Source: UBA4055 sp964648295 (GTDB lineage: Bacteria; UBA4055). Taken from it: a stretch of DNA of 64,000 nucleotides. Within the stretch, counting starts at the first letter, position 1. Each line of letters begins with the position of its first letter. Below the pieces are notes generated by a model that was not told the DNA's origin, ran no database searches, and worked only from the letters and a program-made list of their open reading frames with translations. Positions 1 through 9,051 of the stretch are shown here, one piece after another. A program made the position numbers and the translations under genes. The stretch lies in assembly GCA_964648295.1 (NCBI GenBank), contig CAZYNH010000012.1, forward strand, positions 1 to 64,000, written 5' to 3'.

Positions 1-70
1 AGGCGATGTCTTTATGAATGAGTAATGAAAAAGAGAGAGTGAGTAATAAAAAAAACAAAAGAGGATGAAA

Positions 71-934
71 ATGAAGAAAAACAAAATGATCGTAACTGTA
101 ATATTCGCATTTGCTTTATTGACAACAGTATTTGCCATGTCGGGAGACGGCGGCAATGAGCCCGTAAAGCAAGCACAAGAGGTGAAACAGAACGCGCAGG
201 TAGAAAATGCTGATCAGCCAGATCAAAACAAAACAAACGAAACTGTAAAAGACTGGTTCGGTTTTGATACAGGTATGACTGAGAAGGAGTTTCAAGAACA
301 TCAGGAAGCTTACATTCAAAGATGGATTGAATTAAAAGAATCCATAGTTGAGAAAAAAACATGGGACGAAAAGACTGAGAAAGCTATAAATAAAAGAAGA
401 AGAGAAGATGCTCTACTCAAATACATGCGGAGATTGAATATAAATGCCATCCCGAAATTCAAGGAATTTGGTATAAATTTAATAGACTATTTTTCAGGTT
501 ACGATGCTCATGGAGTTGAACCTTATACTTATGCTTCCACAATATCTCAGGTCGTAATACATGGTGTAGTATCAATTGGATATGATTCTCTGAAACATGC
601 GGGCTATTATTTAAAACCGATTGAGATTTTAAAGGGAGAATCTTATTATGAAAAAATGCCTGATATTATTCCATTTAATATTTGGGGTGAATTAAATGAC
701 GGTCAGGAATATATTGTTTTTTTAGGAGTTAATTCAAATACAAAAGTTTTTAATACATTGAATAATATCAAGCTTGGGAATGTTGGTTTACCATTAAATA
801 TAAGAGATAAAACAAAAGTCTATAGCGGTTATCCTTCCATTCATTATGTTGGCGAAATAAATGAGATCAAATCCAAGATAAGGGAGATTGACCGCGTAAA
901 TGATACCGAAAATTTTTATAACATAAAATTCTAG
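71..934 (+). CDS. Secreted protein of unknown function
   Basis: Product of 287 residues. The first 22 or so form a signal peptide (KKN basic start, hydrophobic core, FA cleavage site before MSGDGG); there is no lipobox cysteine. A Gln/Asn/Glu-rich linker (about residues 25-60) precedes a mixed globular part that I do not recognise. An in-frame ATG at 65 lies directly against the GAGG at 61-64, whereas ATG 71 has that Shine-Dalgarno six bases upstream, so I chose 71. The metalloprotease gene starts 13 bases after the stop, so they are probably co-transcribed. The similar N-terminal layout (signal, MSxG, Asn/Glu-rich linker) of the C10 protease downstream suggests the same export route. Function unknown. 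Confidence 0.75.
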   Translation: MKKNKMIVTVIFAFALLTTVFAMSGDGGNEPVKQAQEVKQNAQVENADQPDQNKTNETVKDWFGFDTGMTEKEFQEHQEAYIQRWIELKESIVEKKTWDEKTEKAINKRRREDALLKYMRRLNINAIPKFKEFGINLIDYFSGYDAHGVEPYTYASTISQVVIHGVVSIGYDSLKHAGYYLKPIEILKGESYYEKMPDIIPFNIWGELNDGQEYIVFLGVNSNTKVFNTLNNIKLGNVGLPLNIRDKTKVYSGYPSIHYVGEINEIKSKIREIDRVNDTENFYNIKF

Positions 935-947
935 AGGCGGTACGAAT

Positions 948-3179
948 ATGAAAATTATAGGAATATTTGGTCTATTACTATTTAGTATTTCACTATTTTC
1001 ATTTACAAAGCTGGATAAGGTTTTACCTTCAGACACATATAACATCTATTACACTTATACCGTTCCTTATGCAGTGCGACAATCAATAAAAGATGCCATG
1101 GATGAAGTATCCCCGCGGCAATACATAAGCTCGAATACAGTCCCAATTTTTGGAAGTTTATTGCCTGATCCGCTCAATGCTACGATACTAAATCCCGATA
1201 CTGTTTTAGCTATTACAGATTCGTTACCTATGCCGGATATATATAGAAAGAATAGTCGAATCACAATACATTGGGGTGTTTGTCCGGACGATGCGATTGG
1301 CATGACAGATATATATAAAAAAGATCCGAGCTATCATTATTTTGATATTGTAATTGACTCGTTACAATACAAAGAAGGTTATGACTTGAAAACAATACTC
1401 AAACATGAGATTTTGCACGGGGTCGGGCTCGGACATACGAACGCTGCATTTGATGGGAATCCGGCTTCTGATAAAATTATGTACGCAACGATTGCTATTG
1501 GTGGCTCTGAGAAGTTTATGTCTCAGGATGAGGTTAACGGGTTGAATGAAATGTATAATAAGGCTTACTTTGTCAGACCTACGCCTGAGCAGACGGGAGA
1601 GTACATTTTTGCCGTAAGGAAAGATTCGATTGATTTCTGCACAAAAAGAGATATTTCTCTCACGACTTTATTTAATACCGCAGGTGATTCTCTCAACCCG
1701 TACAGCATAAAATATCGCTGGCAGTATAACTCGAACACTGATTATAATACTGTAAGTATGAGATCAGATTCCGTTATATATAAATTCGATGCTGACTACA
1801 ATGCAGGACAGTGTTTCATGTCTGCCTTCATAGAAGGTGATGAGAATATGTCCGCAGTTTTTGGGGCAAGTAATTTCAGAAGGTTCTTGCTAAATGATTT
1901 TTTAGTTTATACCCCCAAGGCTGATACTGCCATAGTCGCCAAGGTTGGTAATTATATCCCTGTCAGCATGAAGATCAAGGATGAGCTTGATTCGCTTTAT
2001 GAGTTCTCGAATGTCTACAATGTGGATTCTCTTCGTGTCCAGTATGTTCTGTGGAATGACGGTTTCGCGTGGCTGAATGATTCGATCTCGACATCTCCGT
2101 CTATTGATCCGAGGAAAGAATTCAAGTGGTATTTTGCTCAATTCGATTCCGACACAACCATAAACATGAATCATCCCGACCTTGAGGTCAACGCGGATTA
2201 TTTTATTAAGGCGCATCTCTATCAGAAGGACGGTGAGAATCTGACTTACATAGGCACGGCGGAAAGCGGTAATTTTGATATCATGCCTGAAGTAATGATG
2301 TGGATTGATCCGACGGTCAGTGAGAATGAAGTATTTAAGTCAACTGATACAACTCATTTAATTACAGCAGTTTGTCTGGAGCCGGACGGAACGAATTACG
2401 GTTTCTGGGGAATGGATTATTATTATAAATTTGATGATGAGAGTGTGTGGTCTCCGATTGGTGAAATAAAAAGAGAAAAGGAAGAAATTCAAGTAGATAC
2501 CTGCACATGGAATTGCGGAACAAAGAAAGGATACGGATGGCTAAAAGCGGTAGCGGATCTGTCTTTTTGGAACTCTGGGGAATGTGCTGATTCCATGCGG
2601 TTCGTGATACTGGAAGCTGATCTAACTTTCCGCCACTTCAAATACGACTCCGAAGGTCTGATAAACAGTAAAGGCGGGACAAGTCTCTACACGACGGTGC
2701 ACAAGATCGGCGCGGATTGCTGTTATTACGACAACGGCACTTACAGCTGGGTTGACAGGATCGGGAGCGCATCGAATATTCATTTCTATTACAAATATCC
2801 TCTTGATGAAGATTTTACGCACATGACTTCCGCGGTCGAGCAGATAGTGTCAGACTATAATTATACATATTACGAAATAGAGCTTGATACGGGGGAAAAT
2901 AAAGACAGTGTGACGATCAGGATTGAGACCGATGTTCTGATAAACGGGGATACGGTAACCCTGACAAAAGAAAAGACATTCGGACTTATTGACAGATATC
3001 TGTCATTTACGGAACCCAAGCCTGTAGGTGAAAGGATAGTAGATTTTGAGAGCAATTTGAAGAATATAAATGATATTCCAAGTATTAACTTTTGGACATT
3101 CGGGCAATTTCAGGCGGAAGAAGGTTTTGATATAGATAAATACAAAGATAATACTCAAAGCGCGTATACAGCTCTTTAA
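948..3179 (+). CDS. Secreted matrixin-type zinc metalloprotease with C-terminal repeat module
   Basis: Product of 743 residues with an N-terminal signal peptide (to about residue 18). The metzincin zinc site is complete: His153-Glu154, His157 and His163 in HEILHGVGLGH, with a Met-turn at Met178 (KIMYA), as in matrixins; the protein should cleave extracellular protein substrates. After the catalytic domain (about 30-205) come beta-rich segments of Ig-like character, then from residue 559 a module nearly identical to one in the next large protein. The frame ends six codons beyond that module, where the homologous copy continues, so the C-terminus looks truncated by a rearrangement. No sorting domain remains. 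Substrate unknown. Confidence 0.8.
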   Translation: MKIIGIFGLLLFSISLFSFTKLDKVLPSDTYNIYYTYTVPYAVRQSIKDAMDEVSPRQYISSNTVPIFGSLLPDPLNATILNPDTVLAITDSLPMPDIYRKNSRITIHWGVCPDDAIGMTDIYKKDPSYHYFDIVIDSLQYKEGYDLKTILKHEILHGVGLGHTNAAFDGNPASDKIMYATIAIGGSEKFMSQDEVNGLNEMYNKAYFVRPTPEQTGEYIFAVRKDSIDFCTKRDISLTTLFNTAGDSLNPYSIKYRWQYNSNTDYNTVSMRSDSVIYKFDADYNAGQCFMSAFIEGDENMSAVFGASNFRRFLLNDFLVYTPKADTAIVAKVGNYIPVSMKIKDELDSLYEFSNVYNVDSLRVQYVLWNDGFAWLNDSISTSPSIDPRKEFKWYFAQFDSDTTINMNHPDLEVNADYFIKAHLYQKDGENLTYIGTAESGNFDIMPEVMMWIDPTVSENEVFKSTDTTHLITAVCLEPDGTNYGFWGMDYYYKFDDESVWSPIGEIKREKEEIQVDTCTWNCGTKKGYGWLKAVADLSFWNSGECADSMRFVILEADLTFRHFKYDSEGLINSKGGTSLYTTVHKIGADCCYYDNGTYSWVDRIGSASNIHFYYKYPLDEDFTHMTSAVEQIVSDYNYTYYEIELDTGENKDSVTIRIETDVLINGDTVTLTKEKTFGLIDRYLSFTEPKPVGERIVDFESNLKNINDIPSINFWTFGQFQAEEGFDIDKYKDNTQSAYTAL
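2622..3161 (+). repeat. Duplicated coding module, copy 1
   Basis: Direct repeat of the segment at 5821-6381, about 95 percent identical by eye except for a diverged patch around 3048-3095 where the second copy is longer. It encodes the module beginning LTFRHFKYDSEG and ending YKDNTQS. Homology starts and stops abruptly inside both genes, which indicates duplication or recombination of a domain rather than whole-gene paralogy. Confidence 0.85.
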
Positions 3180-3666
3180 TTCGACCACCCACCCACTGAC
3201 CACCAATCCCAACTCTCACATAATAAAATTTCCGCTTGCATTTACAACCTTCACCGTTTACATTTATTGAGTAATACGAAAACAGACCGGAGGTGTAGCT
3301 AAAGCTTAATGCTTCACGACATATTGCGACTTCTATATAAGTAGTTGCTTGAACTGAATTAATCTGCTGAAAAAACACCACTTTTATTGCACGTATGATT
3401 GATTTAAGTGAGAGCACCCGAGGCGGGGTGTGGTCATTTATATCTTTGCGTGCGGGCTGTGGTGGCCTTTTCAGCGGGGTGTAAACTGCATTGCATCCCG
3501 TTTTTATTTATGGAAGAAAATACAGGAGGACTATGAGTATAATAAACTGACTAAAGAGAGAGAAAACAAAAAAAGGAGGTTGATTGAAAAAAATAATCGC
3601 CTTGCGCAAGAATCAAAAAACATTTACATTAAAGCTAATAAATATTTTATGTTACGGAGGAATTAA
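3180..3666. other. Noncoding interval with hairpins, possible rearrangement scar
   Basis: About 490 bases without a convincing gene. It begins with a CCACCC/ACCACC-rich stretch just after the truncated metalloprotease, contains an imperfect stem GTGTAGC...GCTTCAC (3293-3317) and a GC-rich hairpin CACCC-gaggc-GGGGTG near 3415-3430, then a GC-rich patch up to about 3500 unlike the AT-rich surroundings. A 78-codon frame (3430-3666) has no recognisable domain, no good ribosome site and contains the likely promoter of the next gene, so I do not call it. The interval looks like the footprint of an excised or decayed element, but no terminal repeat or transposase is visible. Confidence 0.5.
3602..3630 (+). 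promoter_or_regulatory. Possible promoter of the large C10 protease gene
   Basis: TTGCGC (3602-3607), 17-base spacer, TACATT (3625-3630). It gives a leader of about 30 bases with GGAGG at 3656-3660 before ATG 3667. The match is weak but has the same geometry as the other promoters in this window. Confidence 0.35.
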
Positions 3667-6600
3667 ATGAGAAGTTGTTTAGCGTTAATAATGCTTTTAC
3701 TGCTGGCATTATCAGGCTTTTCCATGTCGAATGGACCATCTGATGAATCGAAGCCTGACCCAAATGCCGGCATTCAGCAGGAAATAAAGACAGAGGGAGT
3801 AAATGAAAAATATGAAAAAATTACACAGGAAGAACTTCACAGAATAGCGATCAACTACTATATGTACATGTTCAGTGAAGAACATGAATGGAAGGGATTG
3901 AAAAGAAAGGACGGAGACGGTATTATTAAAAGAATCCTCCCTTTCAAATCCGATTCGGTTACTTTGGCATATATGGTTGATTTTAACCCTGACGGTCACG
4001 CACTTATTCTCGGGTATAAAAACCTCGGTTCATTAATTTTACAGGATGGCGGAGGGCATTGGTGCGCAGGAGTTAAAGAAGATTATGTGTCAATAACAGA
4101 TCCGGGACTGTGGGTTGTTGACAGAGATGTTTACCATCGCATAATGGAATGTCTCAAATCGGGAGATTCACGCTATTATAAAGACGAACAGAAAAATGCA
4201 TGGGAAAAATTCAATGTCCCTGTGGAAGAGTTTAAAGAAAGAGCAAATTTTGACCGATGTTATCCTGCTCCACAATGGTGGCTCGAAAAAAAAAACTTAA
4301 AGAATAGTAAAAATACCCTTGGCCTTATTCAGACCGAATGGCATCAATACTCTCCTTTTTATGCTTACTGCGCCACATCTTCCGGAAGTCAGGCTTTAGT
4401 CGGTTGTACGCCTCTTGCAATGGCTCAATTCATGAAATATTACAGCTATCCAATCAATGGTCTGGAGGATTTCTCATCTAGAATATACGATTGGGGAAAT
4501 ATGCTCGCTTTTGATTCTTTAATGACAGATTCAGTCTATATAAAACCCGTTGCTCGTATATGTAAAGATGCCGGAATTTCTGTAGACGCAATATACGGTA
4601 CGGATATTACCCAAGCATATCTTACACCTGCTTCTCACGCTTTGACAAAATATTTCAACTATACGGCTAAACAAAAGTCAATGGCCTCGTGGTATTCAAC
4701 CGCAAATACGGACGAATGGATAGATTCCTTACAATCAAGCATGACAAGAGGTCAGCCAGTCCTATATGGAGGTGATTATCCTGATGTCGGTCAGCACACA
4801 TGGTTAGTTGATGCTTACGACTACAATGGTGGTAATGAAAGATTTCATTTTAATGTTGCGTTAGTGGACGAATTCGGTCTTTACAAGAAATATAATGATT
4901 GGCGACCTGCCAGCTATTATATTAGCACTTCGCAAGAAGCGATATTTAATGCAGTGCCTGACAAGAATGAAAACGCACTTGCAATGCCTTATAAGGAAGA
5001 TTTTCAGGATGTTATGACAGGTACTGAGATATTTCAAATTCCAAAAAATACAGGAGTGTCGCATACGCGCAATGGTTCTTTAGTTCCTTTTTTCACATTT
5101 ACTATTCCCGATACCGAAGATAAAGCTCTACTTGTAGGTAACTCCGGAGATACAGACCAATGGTTCGTAATCAAAAAAATAAATCTTGCCTGCGACTCTG
5201 TACCTGTTCTTAAGTTCTCATACTACATTTACGATCAAAGCAATCTGACAGGCTCAGGAACTGATGCTATTATCGTTGAAGTTTCAAATGATAATCGTAT
5301 AACTTGGAATCAGATTTACAAACTTGATAATGGAAACTATAAAACCAGTAATTTTAAGAAATTTATTGAGAATGTAGTGAGCCTGAATAACTTCAAGAAT
5401 CAGATTATCAATATCAGGTTTCGCTTACCTTATTCGGGTAGTTCATGTTTCTGCTTTCTTGACGATATCGAAGTCGGTCTGCTTCAACTATCTTTTCCTG
5501 AACTCACATACGGAATGACGCTTTCACCAAAAACTGCTCAGTCTGTCAAAGTTTCTCCTTCAATCTACACACCACCGAAATCCAAAGGTTTTGAAGAGTT
5601 TGACATGATCATGGATTTCTATGTGAAAGAGGATATTGAAGAGGCTGATTATGCGCTTGCTTATTCGGATTCTGTACTTGAAGACGGGGTGTTTGAATAT
5701 CCCGACTGGAATACATCCACATTGGCAGAAAAGAGCTACAAGATCAGAGCTGTAGCTAGAACAAAAGCCGACAGCACTCAGCTTGCAAGTAAAGAGATTA
5801 CTGTAAATATTATCAGTCCTCTAACTTTCAGCCACTTCAAATACGACTCCGAAGGTCTGATAAACAGTAAAGGCGGGACAAGTCTCTACACGACGGTGCA
5901 CAAGATCGGCGCGGATTGCTGTTATTACGACAACGGCACTTACAGCTGGGTTGACAGGATCGGGAGCACATCGAATATTCATTTCTATTACAAATACCCT
6001 CTTGATGAAGATTTTACGCACATGACTTCCGCGATTGAGCAGATAGTGTCGGACTATAATTATACATATTACGAAATAGAGCTTGATACGGGTGAAAATA
6101 AAGACAGCGTTACGATAAAGATAGAGACGGATGTTCTGATAAACGGGGATACGGTAACCCTGACAAAAGAAAAGACATTCGGGCTGATAGACAGGTATCT
6201 GTCTTTCGTGGAACCTAAACCTGTAGGTGAAGGTATAGTAGATTTTGAGAGTGTTATTCAATATATCGTGGAATCAGACGGTGATATTTACGAATGGACG
6301 GATCCGAATTTCTACACTTTCGGGCAATTTCAGGCGGAAGAAGGTTTTGATATAGATAAATACAAAGACAATACTCAAAGCACATACTATAAAGACGGGC
6401 AGGAAGCGGAAATATTTAACTCGGAAGGGCAGGATGCGGCACCGGCAAATATTTACAACTGGTCCAGACATTATTATGAAGTAACAGGATTCCCTTATCC
6501 CTTATCAAGTAAATCTGAGGGCGGAACCGGAGCTTATATGCTGAGTGTGAAAGACGCTGACGAAAAGGAAGGAACCGGGGCAAAAGAACTGATCGAATAT

Positions 6601-9051
6601 GAAGGCACTTACAGATTCGGGCCGGGAGGAATAATACAGTGCAAGCCGGGTTTATATACGCAGGTAGCCAGAAATTTTAAGCACGAGCCGGATGCTTATA
6701 TTGAGACTACCCACGGAGTAAAGCAGAATTTTCTTATTCCGGAGTGGAAGCTCAAAAACTGGGGTATTGATTTCAGGTTCTATCCATACGGATTTCCAAA
6801 AATGTGTTATTCAAACCGTGTTGACACAGTCCAATTTTGTATATGGCGTCCCGCGGCAGGAGCATATGAAGAGCCTCCGGCAAAAGGTATGAAGTCTGCT
6901 ACTACACTGAATGTTTACGACTACTTCCAATCACTTGTTTACTCAAATTCATACCAATGTCAGCCGGAAACGGACGAAATAATAACATGGTCTATCGGGA
7001 ACGGGAGTCTGACCCCGGGTTTTTACACAGCAGTCGCAACAGAAACAGATCCTTTAACTTCAGTACCGGTTGAAAGCAGGGTTAAAGTACAGATATGCCC
7101 GTTGTATGAACACTGGGAGAATAGCGCTGACTTTTTTGCTAACTGGAAAATCCCGATAGATTATGGTCACTGGGGTATAGATCTGATTGAAAATACATAT
7201 AATTCAGCTTCAAGACAAGTTCTGAGGAATTACCAATTAGAAGCAAAATACAGTACGGATGCGGAAGAAAAGGCAGTCTTATTGGAATCGAACCTGATAA
7301 ACACCTCACTTTATGATACTATGAATGTCGGACTGGATTTCGGGATTGGAATTCCGGCGACATGGAATATGAGTAAAAATGTGTATGAATACGATGAATT
7401 GCTGGCAAATTACAGGATAGAAATTTCAAAGGACGGCGGCGAGAGTTGGGCAATATATAAACAGGCGGATCCGGAAGAATATAGAGAAACCCTGGAAAAT
7501 CCTCCAACAGGTCTTACTTATCGCGGGTACTACTATAACCTTGGACCGAATGTTACCAATGTAAAAGTGAGAATAGTTAAAGAAGGGTTGCCTGAATACT
7601 TTACAACCGAGCCGGACACGGCTAAACACCAAAGCGTATTCTTTGACGAAATAATAGTTAAATATCTTGAAGGCCCGATACTGCCGCCGCCGCTTTCGCC
7701 CGCAGCATCAGTCGGTGACATGCAAATTAAAAGCAACTCGGTGGTTTTATCATGGCAGAATCCTGTGAATGATACAGGATATGAACTGCTGAAGTATAAT
7801 ATTTACAGGAACGGCAAATTCCTCTGTTCAGTTACAGGTACCTCAAGCAGTTACGAGGACTTCCCCGAAGACCTGAACGCAAAGTATAATTATGCAATAG
7901 AGGCACAGTACGGAATTCCCGGTGATCAATCTATCAGTAAGGTAAACTGCAAAACCTCTTTTCTGGATTGCAATGTTTGGATAGATCTTTCTCAGTACGC
8001 AAGGCCATCCGGGCTTGAGGCTGAACTCGAAGCTTTGTGTTTATACAGCAATATTCATCTTTCATGGAATGATTTTGAATATTCATCAGGCAGCAGTATC
8101 AGTAAGTATAGAGTCTATAGAAACGGTGAATATGCGGGTTCCACGGCTGATACAACCTATACCGACAGTTTTCTTGAAAACGGTGAGTATGAGTACCAGA
8201 TTGCGGCAGTATATGCGGCAAACGGTAAAGAATCGATATCAAGCGACAGCCGGAAAATCACAGCCGTGTCTGAAGCATCACCGGAAATTACTGAGGATTT
8301 TCAGCACGCAGGATCATTACCGGACGGCTGGAGCAGGGATGAAGGGTTACCGCTGATATTCAAAACAGCTTATGAATATGGTAATTATTATATTTATGGC
8401 GGAACCGATGTGCAGATTCTTGGTTTCATTGGTCCATGGCAGATTGGCCAGTATTTTAATCTGCATCTGGTTTCTAAAGTTTATGACTTGTCGGTTTTTT
8501 CCCGGGCGACACTTTCTTTTAAATACTACACAAGAAGGTATGATAATATTCCTTTTGATTTTAATGTGTGCTGCAGGCAATACGGCGCTTCGAATGACAC
8601 CATATTTGATCCTGAAATTACAGATATGTCTGTTTGGGAAGACAGCGGTGAAATAGAAATACCCGTGGAATATCTTGTCGACGATTTCCAGATAGCGTTC
8701 CAGACTACTTTTCTCCAACAATGGCCGAGTGTATTTCAAGGCTCTGTTTCATTTGATGATATGAAAATAAAAGGTACTATCAACTCAATGGGTGACTTGA
8801 CTATCTCGAACAGTTCAGGTAACAACATTCTTTCATGGAATGCAATACCGAATGCTACGATATACTATCTGTACAGGTCGCGATATCCAGATAAAAGTTA
8901 TCAGGAGATCGGGAGCACAACAGGCACTTCATTCACCGATCCCGGTGCGGATCTAGATGACGGAGTTTATTTCTACAAAGTCGCATGCGAGGTTGAAACA
9001 GAAGTGAAAGTAAAATTAATCGACAACAGGGCGCAGGAGGTGGTAAAATGA
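3667..9051 (+). CDS. Giant secreted C10-family cysteine protease, multidomain
   Basis: Product of 1794 residues with a signal peptide (about 1-20). The C10 (streptopain-like) core has Cys247 in the VGCTPLAMAQ motif and His377 in GQHTWLVD. It is followed by a MAM/choice-of-anchor-J-like jelly roll (about 440-625), the duplicated module (719-905), a beta-rich stretch, two Fn3 domains (about 1356-1420 and 1462-1525), a second jelly roll (about 1541-1700) and a terminal Fn3-like domain (about 1718-1775). It lacks the NYPNPFNP sorting tail. GGAGG at 3656-3660 supports ATG 3667. The stop overlaps the next start (ATGA), so translation is coupled to the sorting-domain protein that follows. Likely a surface protease acting on proteins; substrate unknown. 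Confidence 0.85.
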   Translation: MRSCLALIMLLLLALSGFSMSNGPSDESKPDPNAGIQQEIKTEGVNEKYEKITQEELHRIAINYYMYMFSEEHEWKGLKRKDGDGIIKRILPFKSDSVTLAYMVDFNPDGHALILGYKNLGSLILQDGGGHWCAGVKEDYVSITDPGLWVVDRDVYHRIMECLKSGDSRYYKDEQKNAWEKFNVPVEEFKERANFDRCYPAPQWWLEKKNLKNSKNTLGLIQTEWHQYSPFYAYCATSSGSQALVGCTPLAMAQFMKYYSYPINGLEDFSSRIYDWGNMLAFDSLMTDSVYIKPVARICKDAGISVDAIYGTDITQAYLTPASHALTKYFNYTAKQKSMASWYSTANTDEWIDSLQSSMTRGQPVLYGGDYPDVGQHTWLVDAYDYNGGNERFHFNVALVDEFGLYKKYNDWRPASYYISTSQEAIFNAVPDKNENALAMPYKEDFQDVMTGTEIFQIPKNTGVSHTRNGSLVPFFTFTIPDTEDKALLVGNSGDTDQWFVIKKINLACDSVPVLKFSYYIYDQSNLTGSGTDAIIVEVSNDNRITWNQIYKLDNGNYKTSNFKKFIENVVSLNNFKNQIINIRFRLPYSGSSCFCFLDDIEVGLLQLSFPELTYGMTLSPKTAQSVKVSPSIYTPPKSKGFEEFDMIMDFYVKEDIEEADYALAYSDSVLEDGVFEYPDWNTSTLAEKSYKIRAVARTKADSTQLASKEITVNIISPLTFSHFKYDSEGLINSKGGTSLYTTVHKIGADCCYYDNGTYSWVDRIGSTSNIHFYYKYPLDEDFTHMTSAIEQIVSDYNYTYYEIELDTGENKDSVTIKIETDVLINGDTVTLTKEKTFGLIDRYLSFVEPKPVGEGIVDFESVIQYIVESDGDIYEWTDPNFYTFGQFQAEEGFDIDKYKDNTQSTYYKDGQEAEIFNSEGQDAAPANIYNWSRHYYEVTGFPYPLSSKSEGGTGAYMLSVKDADEKEGTGAKELIEYEGTYRFGPGGIIQCKPGLYTQVARNFKHEPDAYIETTHGVKQNFLIPEWKLKNWGIDFRFYPYGFPKMCYSNRVDTVQFCIWRPAAGAYEEPPAKGMKSATTLNVYDYFQSLVYSNSYQCQPETDEIITWSIGNGSLTPGFYTAVATETDPLTSVPVESRVKVQICPLYEHWENSADFFANWKIPIDYGHWGIDLIENTYNSASRQVLRNYQLEAKYSTDAEEKAVLLESNLINTSLYDTMNVGLDFGIGIPATWNMSKNVYEYDELLANYRIEISKDGGESWAIYKQADPEEYRETLENPPTGLTYRGYYYNLGPNVTNVKVRIVKEGLPEYFTTEPDTAKHQSVFFDEIIVKYLEGPILPPPLSPAASVGDMQIKSNSVVLSWQNPVNDTGYELLKYNIYRNGKFLCSVTGTSSSYEDFPEDLNAKYNYAIEAQYGIPGDQSISKVNCKTSFLDCNVWIDLSQYARPSGLEAELEALCLYSNIHLSWNDFEYSSGSSISKYRVYRNGEYAGSTADTTYTDSFLENGEYEYQIAAVYAANGKESISSDSRKITAVSEASPEITEDFQHAGSLPDGWSRDEGLPLIFKTAYEYGNYYIYGGTDVQILGFIGPWQIGQYFNLHLVSKVYDLSVFSRATLSFKYYTRRYDNIPFDFNVCCRQYGASNDTIFDPEITDMSVWEDSGEIEIPVEYLVDDFQIAFQTTFLQQWPSVFQGSVSFDDMKIKGTINSMGDLTISNSSGNNILSWNAIPNATIYYLYRSRYPDKSYQEIGSTTGTSFTDPGADLDDGVYFYKVACEVETEVKVKLIDNRAQEVVK
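5821..6381 (+). repeat. Duplicated coding module, copy 2
   Basis: Second copy of the module at 2622-3161, here internal to the C10 protease (residues 719-905). Flanking sequence on both sides is unrelated between the copies. Synonymous third positions are mostly identical, so the exchange is recent or is maintained by conversion. Confidence 0.85.

Noticed and set aside
3430..3666. 78-codon frame before the large C10 protease
   Set aside because: No domain or ribosome site, Lys/Asn-rich low-complexity end, and it overlaps a plausible promoter.
5821..6261. Minus-strand frame repeated in both copies of the duplicated module
   Set aside because: It recurs only because the DNA is duplicated; the plus strand is coding in both genes.
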